From the NCBI RefSeq assembly GCF_028356935.1, contig NZ_CP102798.1, forward strand, positions 3,720,001 through 3,784,000: DNA of 64,000 nucleotides, written 5' to 3'. How positions within the stretch are numbered: position 1 is the stretch's first letter; every line of letters starts with the position of its first letter. Positions 8,933 through 18,467 of this stretch are shown piece by piece. The DNA comes from Lysinibacillus sp. OF-1. Its GTDB lineage: Bacteria > Bacillota > Bacilli > Bacillales_A > Planococcaceae. Both the position numbers and the translations under genes were made by a program. The notes beneath the pieces were generated by a model. The model had not been told where the DNA came from. It searched no databases and saw nothing but the letters and a program-made list of their open reading frames with translations.

Positions 8933-9568
8933 TTAATAGGCACCTGTTCTTGCTACTACGACATAAAGTGTCTTCAACACAATTTGAACATCCATCCAAA
9001 AGGAATAATTTTCAACGTATTCAACATCATAAGAAATTTTTTGCCCATGTGAAATATTCGACCTACCGTTAATTTGGGCAAGACCCGTTAAGCCGGGTTT
9101 TACCTTCAGACGCCTGGCCTGTAGCGGGTTATACGCATTTGTAATGGTGGGAACCTCTGGGCGTGGTCCGACAATGCTCATCTCACCCTTTAACACATTT
9201 AAAAGTTGTGGAATTTCATCAATACTGAGCTTTCGAAGGATAGCACCCACTTTTGTAATCCGTGTATCTTGCTCTGTTTTAAAATAATAATCATCAGGGA
9301 TACCGTCAGCACAAATAGCAGGCATATTCACTGGAATTGCTTGAATACACATGGTTCGTAGCTTCCAAATCACAAAGCGGTGATGATCGAGGCCAGTTCT
9401 TATTTGTTTAAAGAAAATAGGGCGACCTGTCGTCATGAGTAAAATGAGGAATACTATTAGCATAAGAGGGATTGTCATGAAAAGTAAAAATAATGCTCCA
9501 ACTATATCAAATATTCTTTTGCCGTACTGACCATAGAATGTGAGATTCTGAGCTGTCTGAACGTGCAA
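8933..9568 (-). CDS. Undecaprenyl-phosphate sugar phosphotransferase (initiating transferase)
   Basis: The 211-aa protein is a monotopic bacterial sugar transferase. An N-terminal hydrophobic hairpin ([20 protein letters not shown]) is followed by the cytoplasmic catalytic motifs [30 protein letters not shown] and GPRPEVP, and the end matches [12 protein letters not shown]. It moves a sugar-1-phosphate to undecaprenyl phosphate and so starts the polysaccharide unit. It is the first gene of the operon that runs down to 4,161. The start is TTG 9568 with AAAGGA upstream. Confidence 0.92.
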   Translation of the reverse strand: MHVQTAQNLTFYGQYGKRIFDIVGALFLLFMTIPLMLIVFLILLMTTGRPIFFKQIRTGLDHHRFVIWKLRTMCIQAIPVNMPAICADGIPDDYYFKTEQDTRITKVGAILRKLSIDEIPQLLNVLKGEMSIVGPRPEVPTITNAYNPLQARRLKVKPGLTGLAQINGRSNISHGQKISYDVEYVENYSFWMDVQIVLKTLYVVVARTGAY

Positions 9569-9660
9569 TACATCATCCTTTGCATTTTTTTAGCACTTAT
9601 CACTATATATTCATTTTGAACATTTCTAGAACTATTAAAAAAAAGTGCCTCCTTTTATAA

Positions 9661-9703
9661 AAAAAAGAGTTATATCAGCGACCTATGCTGAATAACTCTT
9701 TTT
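9661..9703 (-). terminator. Terminator of the OsmC gene
   Basis: AAAGAGTTAT and ATAACTCTTT pair, with an inner CAGC/GCTG stem and T-runs on both strands. It ends the minus-strand OsmC transcript. Confidence 0.85.
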
Positions 9704-9709
9704 GCCTTA

Positions 9710-10159
9710 TTATATGCTTGCTTCCAAAATTTGAACATCACATTCAATCATAACGTTACCTTTTAACGCTTTACTAATCATACACGTTTGTTCCGCCTTT
9801 TGTGCTAAACGTTCCACTCTTTTTGCAAGTTGTTCTGATAATGCTTGGACAACAATCCTTGGGTTATGCACAATTTTCTCATAAGTAAATACACCATTTT
9901 CTACACTGACAAACCCATGCGCTTGCATGGATAATTGCTGCACCTCAATTTCTGATCTTTCAAGGAGGGCTGCTAATGTAATTAAATAACACGTTGCCGC
10001 TGCCCCTAACAGCATTTCATCAGGATTTGTCCCAATGCCAGGTCCATTCATTTCCTGAGGAATAGAAATTTCTGTTTGCAAATTGCTTGCTTTGATGTTC
10101 CCTGTACCATCTCTTCCCTCTGCCCATGTTAAATCCATTGTAAATTGATGCTGAACCAT
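9710..10159 (-). CDS. OsmC/Ohr-family peroxiredoxin-like protein
   Basis: The 149-aa protein fits OsmC family size. The catalytic cysteines are in TNPDEMLLGAAATCYL (first Cys, near residue 58) and QTCMISKAL (second Cys, near residue 126). OsmC and Ohr proteins reduce organic hydroperoxides with these two thiols. ATG 10159 has AAGGAGG upstream, and the gene follows the cotransporter gene by 33 bp, so the two may be co-transcribed, without an obvious functional link. Confidence 0.88.
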   Translation of the reverse strand: MVQHQFTMDLTWAEGRDGTGNIKASNLQTEISIPQEMNGPGIGTNPDEMLLGAAATCYLITLAALLERSEIEVQQLSMQAHGFVSVENGVFTYEKIVHNPRIVVQALSEQLAKRVERLAQKAEQTCMISKALKGNVMIECDVQILEASI

Positions 10160-10192
10160 TCTATATCCTCCTTCTGGAGATGAGTATTCCTT

Positions 10193-11803
10193 TTATTCAA
10201 CTATTGCTGTGTTTTTTTCTGCCTCAACATGACGACCTTTTTTAGTTACGGTTTGATACTCAGCAAGGCGAGCCGTTGTACGCCAATAGTGATAAATAAG
10301 GCGATCAAGCCACAGTAAAGCCTCCACTTTCGATACGGCTGTCTCTAACTCTACCACATTTTCAACAGTATGCTCGAAGTACGCATTTCGTTTGTCACGT
10401 CGAACTGCCGCCATTTCGGAGGATGTAACCTCAAGCAGAGTTGCAATCTCAGGTAAACGCTCATCCTCATCGATAATCAATAGAACTTTTTCCAATACCT
10501 CTAACCATTTTTGAGTTAACGTCACCTGTAATTGGAAGGCATTAGGGTTCTGCTCACGTAATGCCTTAGATAGACGGTACAAATGATCTAAAGCATGTAA
10601 AAGTGCTATATGCTTAGAACGTTCCTTTTGCGAAGAAGATTGTATAGCATCCATAAATAAACGTGTTTTTTCAATCGCCTCATCAATTTGAGCTAATTGA
10701 CTGTCTATTTCGGCTGTTCGTTTTTTCCCTTGTATAAGGATAACAATGACAGTCGTCAATTCCTTGGTAATGTCCTGTAACGTATTGAAGGATACTTCTA
10801 CAGCTACCCCTGGTAATTTAGCTACACTATCATCTAAATTCCGTGTTAAATGATTTCCTTTTTCAGGAATCATTTTTTCAATAGCCTTTGCGAAAGGGCG
10901 TACAAAAGGCACAAAAAGAATGGCTCCGATGACACTAAATAATGTATGGAAAACAGCAATGCCTAATGTTTCATCGAAGCTACCATTGATGGATTTCGTG
11001 ACAAATTCGGTTAGAGTGAACATAAACGTTGCACCAAATGTTACTAGAATAGCCGTTACTACGTTGAACAATACATGTGTCACGGCTGTTCGTTTAGCAG
11101 CTGTTGATGCACCAATTGCAGCAAATAATGCTGTAGCAGTCGTACCAATATTTTGGCCAATAACTAAATAAGCTGCCTGTTCAAAATCAATAGCGCCTGC
11201 ATATAAAGCTGTTAAAGTGGCGGCGATTGCGGCACTAGAAGCCTGCATAATAACTGTCATAATAAGACCTAAAACAATTAAAATTAGTATTCCACTAATA
11301 GAATTTGCACTAAATGCATCGAATGGAATTTTATCCTGTACAGCTGCCATTCCTCCCTGCAGGACATCAATACCTAAGAATAATAATCCAAAGCCAGTAA
11401 CTAGCCCACCAACTGCTTTGTAATCACGAGGAGCAAGCAATTGCACAAACACACCAAGGGCAATGAAAGGCAGTGACATTGTCTGCATATTAATTTTGAA
11501 GCCGATTAGTGAAATAATCCAACCAGTACTTGTACTCCCAATATTGGCGCCAACAATGACACCAATTGATTGGACAAACGTGAGGAGACCCGCACTGACA
11601 AAACCAATGGTAATCAAGGTAGTGGCAGTGGAGGATTGCACTAGCATCGTCATCAATGTTCCTGATAATACCGAGCTAATGGTCCCACCTGTAAAACGAT
11701 TTAGCCATTTTTTCAAGGCATCTCCTGCCAATTCCTTCAAACCGTTAGTTAACATCGTCATCCCAAGTAAAAATAAACCGATGCCCCCTAGCACATTGAT
11801 CAA
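10193..11803 (-). CDS. Na/Pi cotransporter family protein with PhoU-like tail
   Basis: The 536-aa protein has two inverted NptA/SLC34-type repeats in about 8-9 membrane segments. The signatures are LVQSSTATTLITIGFVSAGLL near residue 54 and MQASSAAIAATLTALYAGAI near residue 186, each with the QSS-type sodium/phosphate site, plus GANIGSTSTGW and GQNIGTTATAL. The last 200 aa are helical and soluble, as in PhoU. The protein probably imports phosphate with sodium (family knowledge). The start is TTG 11803 behind GGGAGTG. Confidence 0.9.
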   Translation of the reverse strand: MINVLGGIGLFLLGMTMLTNGLKELAGDALKKWLNRFTGGTISSVLSGTLMTMLVQSSTATTLITIGFVSAGLLTFVQSIGVIVGANIGSTSTGWIISLIGFKINMQTMSLPFIALGVFVQLLAPRDYKAVGGLVTGFGLLFLGIDVLQGGMAAVQDKIPFDAFSANSISGILILIVLGLIMTVIMQASSAAIAATLTALYAGAIDFEQAAYLVIGQNIGTTATALFAAIGASTAAKRTAVTHVLFNVVTAILVTFGATFMFTLTEFVTKSINGSFDETLGIAVFHTLFSVIGAILFVPFVRPFAKAIEKMIPEKGNHLTRNLDDSVAKLPGVAVEVSFNTLQDITKELTTVIVILIQGKKRTAEIDSQLAQIDEAIEKTRLFMDAIQSSSQKERSKHIALLHALDHLYRLSKALREQNPNAFQLQVTLTQKWLEVLEKVLLIIDEDERLPEIATLLEVTSSEMAAVRRDKRNAYFEHTVENVVELETAVSKVEALLWLDRLIYHYWRTTARLAEYQTVTKKGRHVEAEKNTAIVE

Positions 11804-12006
11804 CCTATCAACACTCCCTACTAAATAATCTCTATTGATGCTCGACTCCTCTTTGGAGACGTTTTATTTCTTCATCGTACCATTATTGAATTTGAGAAAA
11901 TAGGGATGTTTTCCTTTAACGAACAAAATAATCCATAATTTTACGAAAAACAAGATGATAATTTTTATGGTAGAATAGAATAAATAATTATTTAGGAGAT
12001 TTTCAA

Positions 12007-12630
12007 ATGATTTTAACAAAGCAAGAAGCAATACAAGCACTAAAAAAGAATAAGTTTATCGGTTTTACAATTACAACAGGCAATATTATTATGAAAAAGA
12101 TCAATAAAACCGAATATAATATTTTTGTCTTTGAAGAAGGTCGAGATAAACCTTTACGTTATGTTGGTTCTATTATGAACGTTATGGCGACAATGAGCGA
12201 TAAAGCTTCTAATAAAGATTTTGTCATTGTTGAACAACTTCCAGCAGCAAGCGGTAATGAGGAAACGCAAACTTCTAATCAACAGGCAGCAACAGAAGAA
12301 AAAGGAGCACCAGCGATAGAAAAGGAAGAAACTGTAGCTGAAGGAACAGAAGAAAGCCGTGCTATTGCTGGCTATGAAGGGCTATATGAAATGACTGTGA
12401 GTGGTCGCATTTTAACGGTCCGTGAAAATCGTCCTTTAGCTCGTTGTAATGACGAATACGGCTTCCATATTGCACGACTAACGAAGGATGGCAAAGCATC
12501 CAGTCATAATGTCTTTGAGCTTTGGAAGCAAACATTCCCTGAACTTGAGCACACTCATTTCAAAGGTGCGTTAAAAGCAAAATATGGTACAGGCTGTAAA
12601 CTAATCGATAAACCTGGTATCCATTTTTAA
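12007..12630 (+). CDS. Hypothetical protein with NUMOD4-like motif
   Basis: The 207-aa protein has three parts. An N-terminal domain of about 75 aa (MILTKQEAIQALKKNK) is followed by an acidic, Q/E-rich linker (about residues 80-117). The C-terminal part has AIAGYEGLYEMTVSGRI, which resembles the NUMOD4 DNA-binding motif of homing endonucleases (consensus IPGYEGLYEVSNLGR). No HNH or GIY-YIG catalytic residues are visible, so a nuclease activity is not supported. Function is unknown. ATG has TTAGGAG upstream. Confidence 0.7.
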   Translation: MILTKQEAIQALKKNKFIGFTITTGNIIMKKINKTEYNIFVFEEGRDKPLRYVGSIMNVMATMSDKASNKDFVIVEQLPAASGNEETQTSNQQAATEEKGAPAIEKEETVAEGTEESRAIAGYEGLYEMTVSGRILTVRENRPLARCNDEYGFHIARLTKDGKASSHNVFELWKQTFPELEHTHFKGALKAKYGTGCKLIDKPGIHF

Positions 12631-12633
12631 TGA

Positions 12634-12670
12634 AACACCCTCAGCTTTTTTGCTGAGGGTGTTATTTTTT
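12634..12670 (+). terminator. Bidirectional terminator
   Basis: AACACCCTCAGC pairs with GCTGAGGGTGTT around a T6 loop, followed by a T-run. It separates the NUMOD4-like gene from the convergent acyltransferase gene. Confidence 0.9.
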
Positions 12671-14279
12671 AGAATTGATATATTTTTCGCCATTTGAACA
12701 ACTTCACAATGTGAATTTTGGCTACCTTATGGAACCCAGCATACTGAAGCTTGCGCCGCCTGTGTCCATCATACCATGAAGCGATTGTACAAACCGATCT
12801 CCCTTCACGCTGCACATCAGCCACAATGTCAGCTAGTCGCTGGCTATCATATTCCCTGATAAAGGACATATTTTCTGGCAGCTCATAAGAATAGTCAAGC
12901 ATTTCTTCAATTGCTATTTTATCGTGTCTCCTATATAAAACTTGATTGTTTTCCCCAAACAGCCGATAGCCCTTATAGAAACTAGCAACATAATGTGCTC
13001 GCTCATTCAGCGTCATGATATCCTTCATTGTTATCTCTTGAAAGTTTACTAATTCTTTTGCTTGATTTTGCTCTGCGATATAAACGTCTAATATATGAAT
13101 GGCTAGAATTCGTTGGAGTCTGCTTGTTAAAGCCTTTAACCAATTTTTTGCACTGGCATTCTTCACAAAATAACGCAGTTCCCCTAGTCGATCTCTCTTC
13201 AATTTCACTAGTTGATGATTATTCGTTAATAGACCTTTCAGGCGATCACGAAATACCATCCATGTTCGAATAACACGCTCTTTGACCCCTTTTGTACTCA
13301 TGACAAACTTCCTTGTGAAATCAATATGTGTATACCATTCAAACTTATATGGCTCATAGCCACTTCCTAAGTCATAATAACGATAGCCAGAGTCATGGGC
13401 TTTTAACATATTTTCTTTTTCTATGATGCGACCAGGACCAAATAGATTGAAATCAGGCTCATGTCCCATTGCCTGACAGAAGTTACGCTCTCTACAGCAT
13501 AGATCAATGGTAAAAGCAATCCACTGCCCTTCAAATTGCAAATGATCTACTTCTACTCGTAATACCTTGCTGTTCGTTTTGGCTAATCGTTCATAAAATA
13601 AGCGAGTTTGCTTTGCTGTAAAACCACTTTTATCAATTTTCTTTTGCCATCTTCTTGTAAATAACGTAAACATATCCTGTATATGATTGTGCTTCACACT
13701 TTGAAAGACTACTTGACCAAGTGACCTTAATTTATGTTCACGACGCTTCAAGCCTTTGAATTTTTTCCGGTGCTTTTTCAAAAACTCATCCAATGAGATC
13801 GATTGAAAATCTATATAGGATGTTACTGTTCGAAATATAGAATAAGGCATCTGGTATTCTATGGCATACTTTTCAAGCGCTTGCGAGGTAATTTTACTTT
13901 CTAACAAGCCATGAAATACTAACAAATAACGCTTATATTTTTGGCTAAACTCCTTTATTAAATAAGCAATTGCCTGCTCTAGCCATCGCTTTTCTGCTAT
14001 GACTTCCATATAGGTCGCAAATCCTTGTCCTATAAAGCTAAAATGATGGATTCCATACCTCATAGAATGAATGAACGGAAAAAAAGCAATGGCCATGCCT
14101 TCATTTTCGACTACATAAATCTCTACATTGTCATGAGCCCCTAGTGTTGTCCACCACGTTGAGATCCATTCGTATTCAATAAAAGGATTATTATTATGCT
14201 CTCGTTCAAGTATTCCTGACCAAGTACTTCTATAGGGCTCTAATGTTTCAATGTCCGTGATGAGTCTATAAGCTAGCAA
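12669..14279 (-). CDS. CelD/BcsL-type GNAT acyltransferase, paralogue
   Basis: The 536-aa protein is a clear paralogue of the product of 6,116-7,789. Both share NNPFIEY/F..W near residue 30, YxGKR-rich linkers, GPGRIIEKENM versus GAGRIVNQETI, and SGYEPYKFEWYTHIDFTR versus IGYEPYKFDWRSSIDFTR. The C-terminal domain is kept too, so the whole gene was duplicated. It lies outside the polysaccharide operon as a single gene. The start is uncertain: TTG 14279 has AAAGGAG 12 nt away. Surface polysaccharide acylation is inferred. Confidence 0.75.
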   Translation of the reverse strand: MLAYRLITDIETLEPYRSTWSGILEREHNNNPFIEYEWISTWWTTLGAHDNVEIYVVENEGMAIAFFPFIHSMRYGIHHFSFIGQGFATYMEVIAEKRWLEQAIAYLIKEFSQKYKRYLLVFHGLLESKITSQALEKYAIEYQMPYSIFRTVTSYIDFQSISLDEFLKKHRKKFKGLKRREHKLRSLGQVVFQSVKHNHIQDMFTLFTRRWQKKIDKSGFTAKQTRLFYERLAKTNSKVLRVEVDHLQFEGQWIAFTIDLCCRERNFCQAMGHEPDFNLFGPGRIIEKENMLKAHDSGYRYYDLGSGYEPYKFEWYTHIDFTRKFVMSTKGVKERVIRTWMVFRDRLKGLLTNNHQLVKLKRDRLGELRYFVKNASAKNWLKALTSRLQRILAIHILDVYIAEQNQAKELVNFQEITMKDIMTLNERAHYVASFYKGYRLFGENNQVLYRRHDKIAIEEMLDYSYELPENMSFIREYDSQRLADIVADVQREGRSVCTIASWYDGHRRRKLQYAGFHKVAKIHIVKLFKWRKIYQF

Positions 14280-14371
14280 CGTACTAAATCGCTCCTTTTT
14301 CCGTTTTCATCGCCATACATTTAGTAGCCACTATATTCCTAGCAAGAAAGTGTTAGAACATTTCCCCAATG

Positions 14372-14405
14372 TAAAAACCCTTCCTCATCAGCGTGCTGGA
14401 AGGGT
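14372..14405 (-). terminator. Terminator of the flavoprotein gene
   Basis: On the minus strand AACCCTTCC pairs with GGAAGGGTT, followed by TTTTT, a few bases after the flavoprotein stop. Confidence 0.85.
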
Positions 14406-14415
14406 TCCGTCCAAT

Positions 14416-16104
14416 TTATACATTTACAAGTGATGCCTCTTCTTTTGCTACTCCCTTGGCCATATATGTTGTCGCCACATAGCTTAAAGTCATACCAGGT
14501 CCAATGGTCGCTCCTGGTCCGGGATATGTTTCTCCCATAATAGACGCTGAACAATTGCCAGAAGCATATAAACCTTCGATTGGTTCACCATCTTTCTTAA
14601 TCACCCGAGCATATTCGTCCACAACTAAACCGCCTTTTGTACCAATATCTCCTGGATATAAACGCAATGCATAGAACGGGGCTTTCTTTATCTCTGCCAA
14701 ATTTGGATTTGGTAATGTCGGGTCCCCATAGTAATTATCATAGGCGCTATCTCCTCGATAAAAATCATCATCATGACCGTTCCGTGCAAAGTCATTAAAA
14801 CGATCTACCGTCGCTACTAGTCTCTCAGCTGGCACATCCATTTCTCTGGCAAGCTCTTCAATCGTCTCCGCACTTTTCACGATGCCATGATCATACCAAC
14901 TTTTCGGGAAGGCTTGTCCTGGAAACAACCCTGTAAAAATATAACGGCTTTTAGCAGAGGCATCAATCAATATCCAGGAAGGAACAGCCTGCTCTGTTGC
15001 TTCTTGATGCTTGTACATCCTCTCTACAAATTCATGATAGGGTGCCGCTTCATTAACAAAACGTTGCCCTGTGCTATCCACTACCATCATATTCGGTACA
15101 CCGCGATCTGCCACTAGGAAGAATGGTTGCCCTTGCGGATCAATAACAGAAGGCGCTCCCCACACTTTATCCATTAAATCTAACGTAGCGCCAATTTTCA
15201 CGCCAGGTTCAATGATGTCGCCTGTCTGCCCTTCTGGTGAAGAAGTCCACGCAGCATTCGTTGGGCTAGGTAAATACTTTTCGCGGAGTGCCTGATTATG
15301 TGAAAAGCCACCTGATGAAAGAACAACACCCTTCTTTGCCTCAATGCGCTGCTCTTGCCCATCACGTTCCACAACGATGCCAATCACTCGTCCCTTGTCC
15401 ATAATGAAATCTTTAAAGGCAGTTGATAGCCAAAGCTCGCCATTTGCCTCCGCAAGAGAGAGCCGCAAACGTGCCACTAAAGCCTCGCCTAAAGCTACTG
15501 GGTCACTCTTTGTCACCTTTGATTTTACTAAACGCGCCCCTAATTTCAGTGCAGTCGTTTTTCCTTGCAACGTTCGTGTAATCATATTCACCTTATGAAA
15601 CTCGTAACTATTCATCGTAAAGCCTTTTGTTGATAGTGTTGCCCGACGCATAGTATTCGCTAAAGAACCCATTTTCGTTAAATCGAAAATCAGTGGTTCA
15701 ATGGAACGTCCCTGTGACAAGCCACCGGGTTTTTCAGGATAATAATCCGAGTAGCCTTTTGCATACTGGAAGCGCATATGCTTAGTTTTATTGTATAAAA
15801 AGCGTAACATTTCAGGTCCTCTCGTAATATAAGCTTCCTTTAACGCTTCTGGCACACGATCACCGATTGTTGAATCTAAATATTGGCGTGCAAGCTCATG
15901 TGTATCTGGAACACCTGCGCCTTTAATGACATGATTATTCGGAATCCATAAGGCACCGCCTGAAATAGCAGAAGCACCGCCGTAGCGATCTGTTTTTTCA
16001 ATCACTAATGATTTCAATCCTTGTAATTTTGCTGTTAAACCTGCTGTCAATCCTGCTGCACCTGATCCTACTACAACTACATCATAACTTGCATCCCATT
16101 TCAT
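14416..16104 (-). CDS. FAD-dependent oxidoreductase, 3-ketosteroid delta-1-dehydrogenase-like
   Basis: The 562-aa protein begins with a dinucleotide fold (YDVVVVGSGAAGLTAGLTA, residues 7-25) and GGASAISGGALWIPNN. It ends with GLYASGNCSASIMG and YPGPGATIGPGMTLSYVA, the FAD-binding C-terminal signature of the KstD/fumarate reductase flavoprotein family. Such enzymes oxidise ketosteroids or related cyclic ketones, but the real substrate is unknown here. No heme or quinone domain is present. ATG 16104 has GGGAGGAAT upstream; the gene is divergent from the ZIP transporter gene. Confidence 0.82.
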   Translation of the reverse strand: MKWDASYDVVVVGSGAAGLTAGLTAKLQGLKSLVIEKTDRYGGASAISGGALWIPNNHVIKGAGVPDTHELARQYLDSTIGDRVPEALKEAYITRGPEMLRFLYNKTKHMRFQYAKGYSDYYPEKPGGLSQGRSIEPLIFDLTKMGSLANTMRRATLSTKGFTMNSYEFHKVNMITRTLQGKTTALKLGARLVKSKVTKSDPVALGEALVARLRLSLAEANGELWLSTAFKDFIMDKGRVIGIVVERDGQEQRIEAKKGVVLSSGGFSHNQALREKYLPSPTNAAWTSSPEGQTGDIIEPGVKIGATLDLMDKVWGAPSVIDPQGQPFFLVADRGVPNMMVVDSTGQRFVNEAAPYHEFVERMYKHQEATEQAVPSWILIDASAKSRYIFTGLFPGQAFPKSWYDHGIVKSAETIEELAREMDVPAERLVATVDRFNDFARNGHDDDFYRGDSAYDNYYGDPTLPNPNLAEIKKAPFYALRLYPGDIGTKGGLVVDEYARVIKKDGEPIEGLYASGNCSASIMGETYPGPGATIGPGMTLSYVATTYMAKGVAKEEASLVNV

Positions 16105-16329
16105 TCAACCATTCCTCCCTATATGAGCTTAATCGATGAATCTGGTCTTTCTATTAAAAAGTATAAAATTAAACTAATATTCAGTCAATTGAATGAATTC
16201 GCTATTTTCCTACATTATGAAATTATCCACCGCTTTCTAGATACATTCTTGCAAGCATATTCATGTCCAATTAGCATATATTTGGAAAAATGACATTCAA
16301 GTTTATGATAGGGCGGAGGAACTTTACAG

Positions 16330-17025
16330 GTGAGTGCAATGATACTTGGCGGATTTCTATTTTTCAGTGTGAGCATTGGGGGTGCGATTGCCTGGATTTT
16401 CTCTAAGCTATTTCAGCATACGACACAGGGATTATCATTATTATGTGGGGGCTTTCTAGTAGGCATACTTGTGCTAGATATCATCCCTTCTTCATTTCAA
16501 ATCTATCAATCATTCGGTATTATACTAGGCATTTTTATCGGTTATTTCATCTTTCAACTACTAGACACCCTATTTCATGCTTCACATACACAAAATCCAT
16601 CGGTTTCTCTCCTAACTCTTGCTATGATTATCCATACAATCCCTATTAGTCTCACTGTTGGAAACTTACTTGGAAATGCTGCCTTAAGTATTTCGCTCAC
16701 AGCCTCTATTATTCTTCATCATGTTCCAGAAGGCTTTGCTCTTTCAACCGCACTTATTTCTCAGGGGGAAAAGCTATGGAGACTTTTCATTTATTTCTTT
16801 ATCTTCTCTATTTTCTTTAGTATCTTTATTTGGTTTGGACAATACTGGTCTTTACCGGAGAAAGCACAAGGGGTCTTAATGGGGATATCGATAGGATTAA
16901 TTGCCACGGCTAGTATTTCTGAATTTATTTTGCATCAGCTACAGAAAGTCTCATTTAAATCATTTTTTATCTACCTCTTTTTAGGCTATTTCCTCAGCTA
17001 TATTTTCCATATACTTGTGGAGTAA
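16330..17025 (+). CDS. ZIP-family metal transporter
   Basis: The 231-aa protein is almost entirely hydrophobic, with about 7-8 membrane segments. Segment 4 contains MIIHTIPISLTVGN and segment 5 ILHHVPEGFALSTAL. These are the paired HTIP/HHVPEG metal-site motifs of ZIP transporters (zinc, iron or manganese uptake or export). GTG 16330 has GGAGGA 9 nt upstream; the next ATG (16339) is too far. Loop 3 lacks a histidine-rich stretch. A terminator follows directly. Confidence 0.85.
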   Translation: MSAMILGGFLFFSVSIGGAIAWIFSKLFQHTTQGLSLLCGGFLVGILVLDIIPSSFQIYQSFGIILGIFIGYFIFQLLDTLFHASHTQNPSVSLLTLAMIIHTIPISLTVGNLLGNAALSISLTASIILHHVPEGFALSTALISQGEKLWRLFIYFFIFSIFFSIFIWFGQYWSLPEKAQGVLMGISIGLIATASISEFILHQLQKVSFKSFFIYLFLGYFLSYIFHILVE

Positions 17026-17061
17026 AAAAAGGGTGTCTCTAATATTAGAGACATCCTTTTT
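17024..17061 (+). terminator. Bidirectional terminator
   Basis: GGGTGTCTCTAAT and ATTAGAGACATCC pair with A- and T-runs on both sides, serving both the ZIP gene and the convergent SLH gene. Confidence 0.88.
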
Positions 17062-17063
17062 CA

Positions 17064-18125
17064 TTATTCTTCTTCACTTAGTAGCATTAAAGTAAGCGTT
17101 AAAATTTTAGAAACCTCTGCACGAGTCAGATTTCCTTTCGGGTTAAACTTCCCATTCGTGCCATTTAAAATTCCTAAATGCTGTAAGAGACCAATAGCTT
17201 CTACTGTTTCTTTACGCATTTGATTTTTATCTGTGAAAGTATTAGTTGTGCTCACTTGTGAAACATTAACTTCCATACTTTCTAAATATCTAGCAGTAAT
17301 GTATGCCATTTCCTCGCGTGTAACAGGCTTTTTCGGCTCAAATTTTTCACCATTAAAAATATCAATTAAGCCATACTCTTCTAGAATCGCTACTTCCTTT
17401 GCACCCCAGAATCCATTCAGGTCCGTATAAGTAGCTGGTCCCTCATAATCTTCATTTACATTTAAGCCAGATGCTCGGAAAATAATGGCCGCTAATTCTC
17501 CTCTAGTTACTTGTCCATTCGGATTAAAAGTTGTGGCAGATGTACCCGTGATAATATCAGCTTGATATAGCAATTGGATATAGCTCTCAGCCCAATGACC
17601 AATGGCATCCTTAAAATAACCACCTGGCTTTAACTCAACATCTGCACGAGCAAATACTTGAACCATATCATTTAAATCCTCTGTGCTAACAGCTTCCCAT
17701 TTCCCTGCTGTATAAACTTCACTCTTAAAACCATTGCCAGTTTGCGTAATTTTTATTTGAATCGCATTACCGAATAACTTTTTAAGCTCTTCGTAGTTTT
17801 CTTTAAATTCTTTTTCTCCCTCTGGATATAGGTTTGTACCATCCTTGTAGGATTGAAGAATCGACTCTAACGAAATTTTTACTGTAATACTATTTTTCGT
17901 TGTAACAATCGAGACTTCATCATTCTCAAAGCCTATTTTAGATAGCAATAGCATTTTATAAATATCTTGATAGGACATTGCCTGTAATTGACTAGTAGCT
18001 GCAACAGCCTGCTTTGGATGGATAATATTTGCCACATTTACAGTTTCCTGTGCCTGTGCCTGTCCACCAAATCCTCCTGTTAAACATGCAATACTTAGTG
18101 CACCAGCTAACATTACTTTTTTCAT
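17064..18125 (-). CDS. Secreted protein with three SLH domains
   Basis: The 353-aa protein has a Sec signal peptide (MKKVMLAGALSIACLTGG, cut after AQA). An unrecognised N-terminal domain (residues 30-170) is followed by three SLH repeats: YFKDAIGHWAESYIQLLYQADII..., YTDLNGFWGAKEVAILEEYGLI... and FTDKNQMRKETVEAIGLLQHLG.... Each ends in the characteristic TRGELAAII/TREEMAYI/TRAEVSKIL. SLH domains bind pyruvylated secondary cell-wall polymer, so the protein sits on the cell wall. The role of the N-terminal part is unknown. Confidence 0.9.
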   Translation of the reverse strand: MKKVMLAGALSIACLTGGFGGQAQAQETVNVANIIHPKQAVAATSQLQAMSYQDIYKMLLLSKIGFENDEVSIVTTKNSITVKISLESILQSYKDGTNLYPEGEKEFKENYEELKKLFGNAIQIKITQTGNGFKSEVYTAGKWEAVSTEDLNDMVQVFARADVELKPGGYFKDAIGHWAESYIQLLYQADIITGTSATTFNPNGQVTRGELAAIIFRASGLNVNEDYEGPATYTDLNGFWGAKEVAILEEYGLIDIFNGEKFEPKKPVTREEMAYITARYLESMEVNVSQVSTTNTFTDKNQMRKETVEAIGLLQHLGILNGTNGKFNPKGNLTRAEVSKILTLTLMLLSEEE

Positions 18126-18467
18126 CGTTCTTCCTCCTTCAATTCATACACCAAGTGTACTAAAACAGGACTTAGTAAATCTATAAAAATATGTAAATAA
18201 TTCAATAATTATAAGAAAGACCTATTTATTACATACTAAAATTTTACTACTTCCCTTTTTATTTCGGCATGTATTCAATTAAGCGACAAGGTAATTTTTT
18301 ATTATTTCTAAAAAAATTTAATAATATTACCGCCTTATATTAATTACTAGCATGATTTTTATGTGTGTTTCTAGTCATAGATGCTATTGAAACCATCCGC
18401 CTCACATGTCCTAAATTTAACAACGACAAACATACAATAGAAAATCATGCTTACAGGAGGCTTCTTA
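18126..18467. other. Intergenic region between SLH and oxidase genes
   Basis: This AT-rich divergent gap of about 340 bp holds both promoters and the CATACAATA element. I see no coding sequence or other structure in it. Confidence 0.5.
18431..18439 (+). promoter_or_regulatory. Possible mother-cell -10 element (CATACAATA)
   Basis: CATACAATA matches the -10 of sigma-E (CATACAAT) and sigma-K (CATANNNTA) promoters. It lies 28 bp before the oxidase start, leaving room for a leader and ribosome site. No convincing -35 was found, so this is tentative. Confidence 0.35.
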
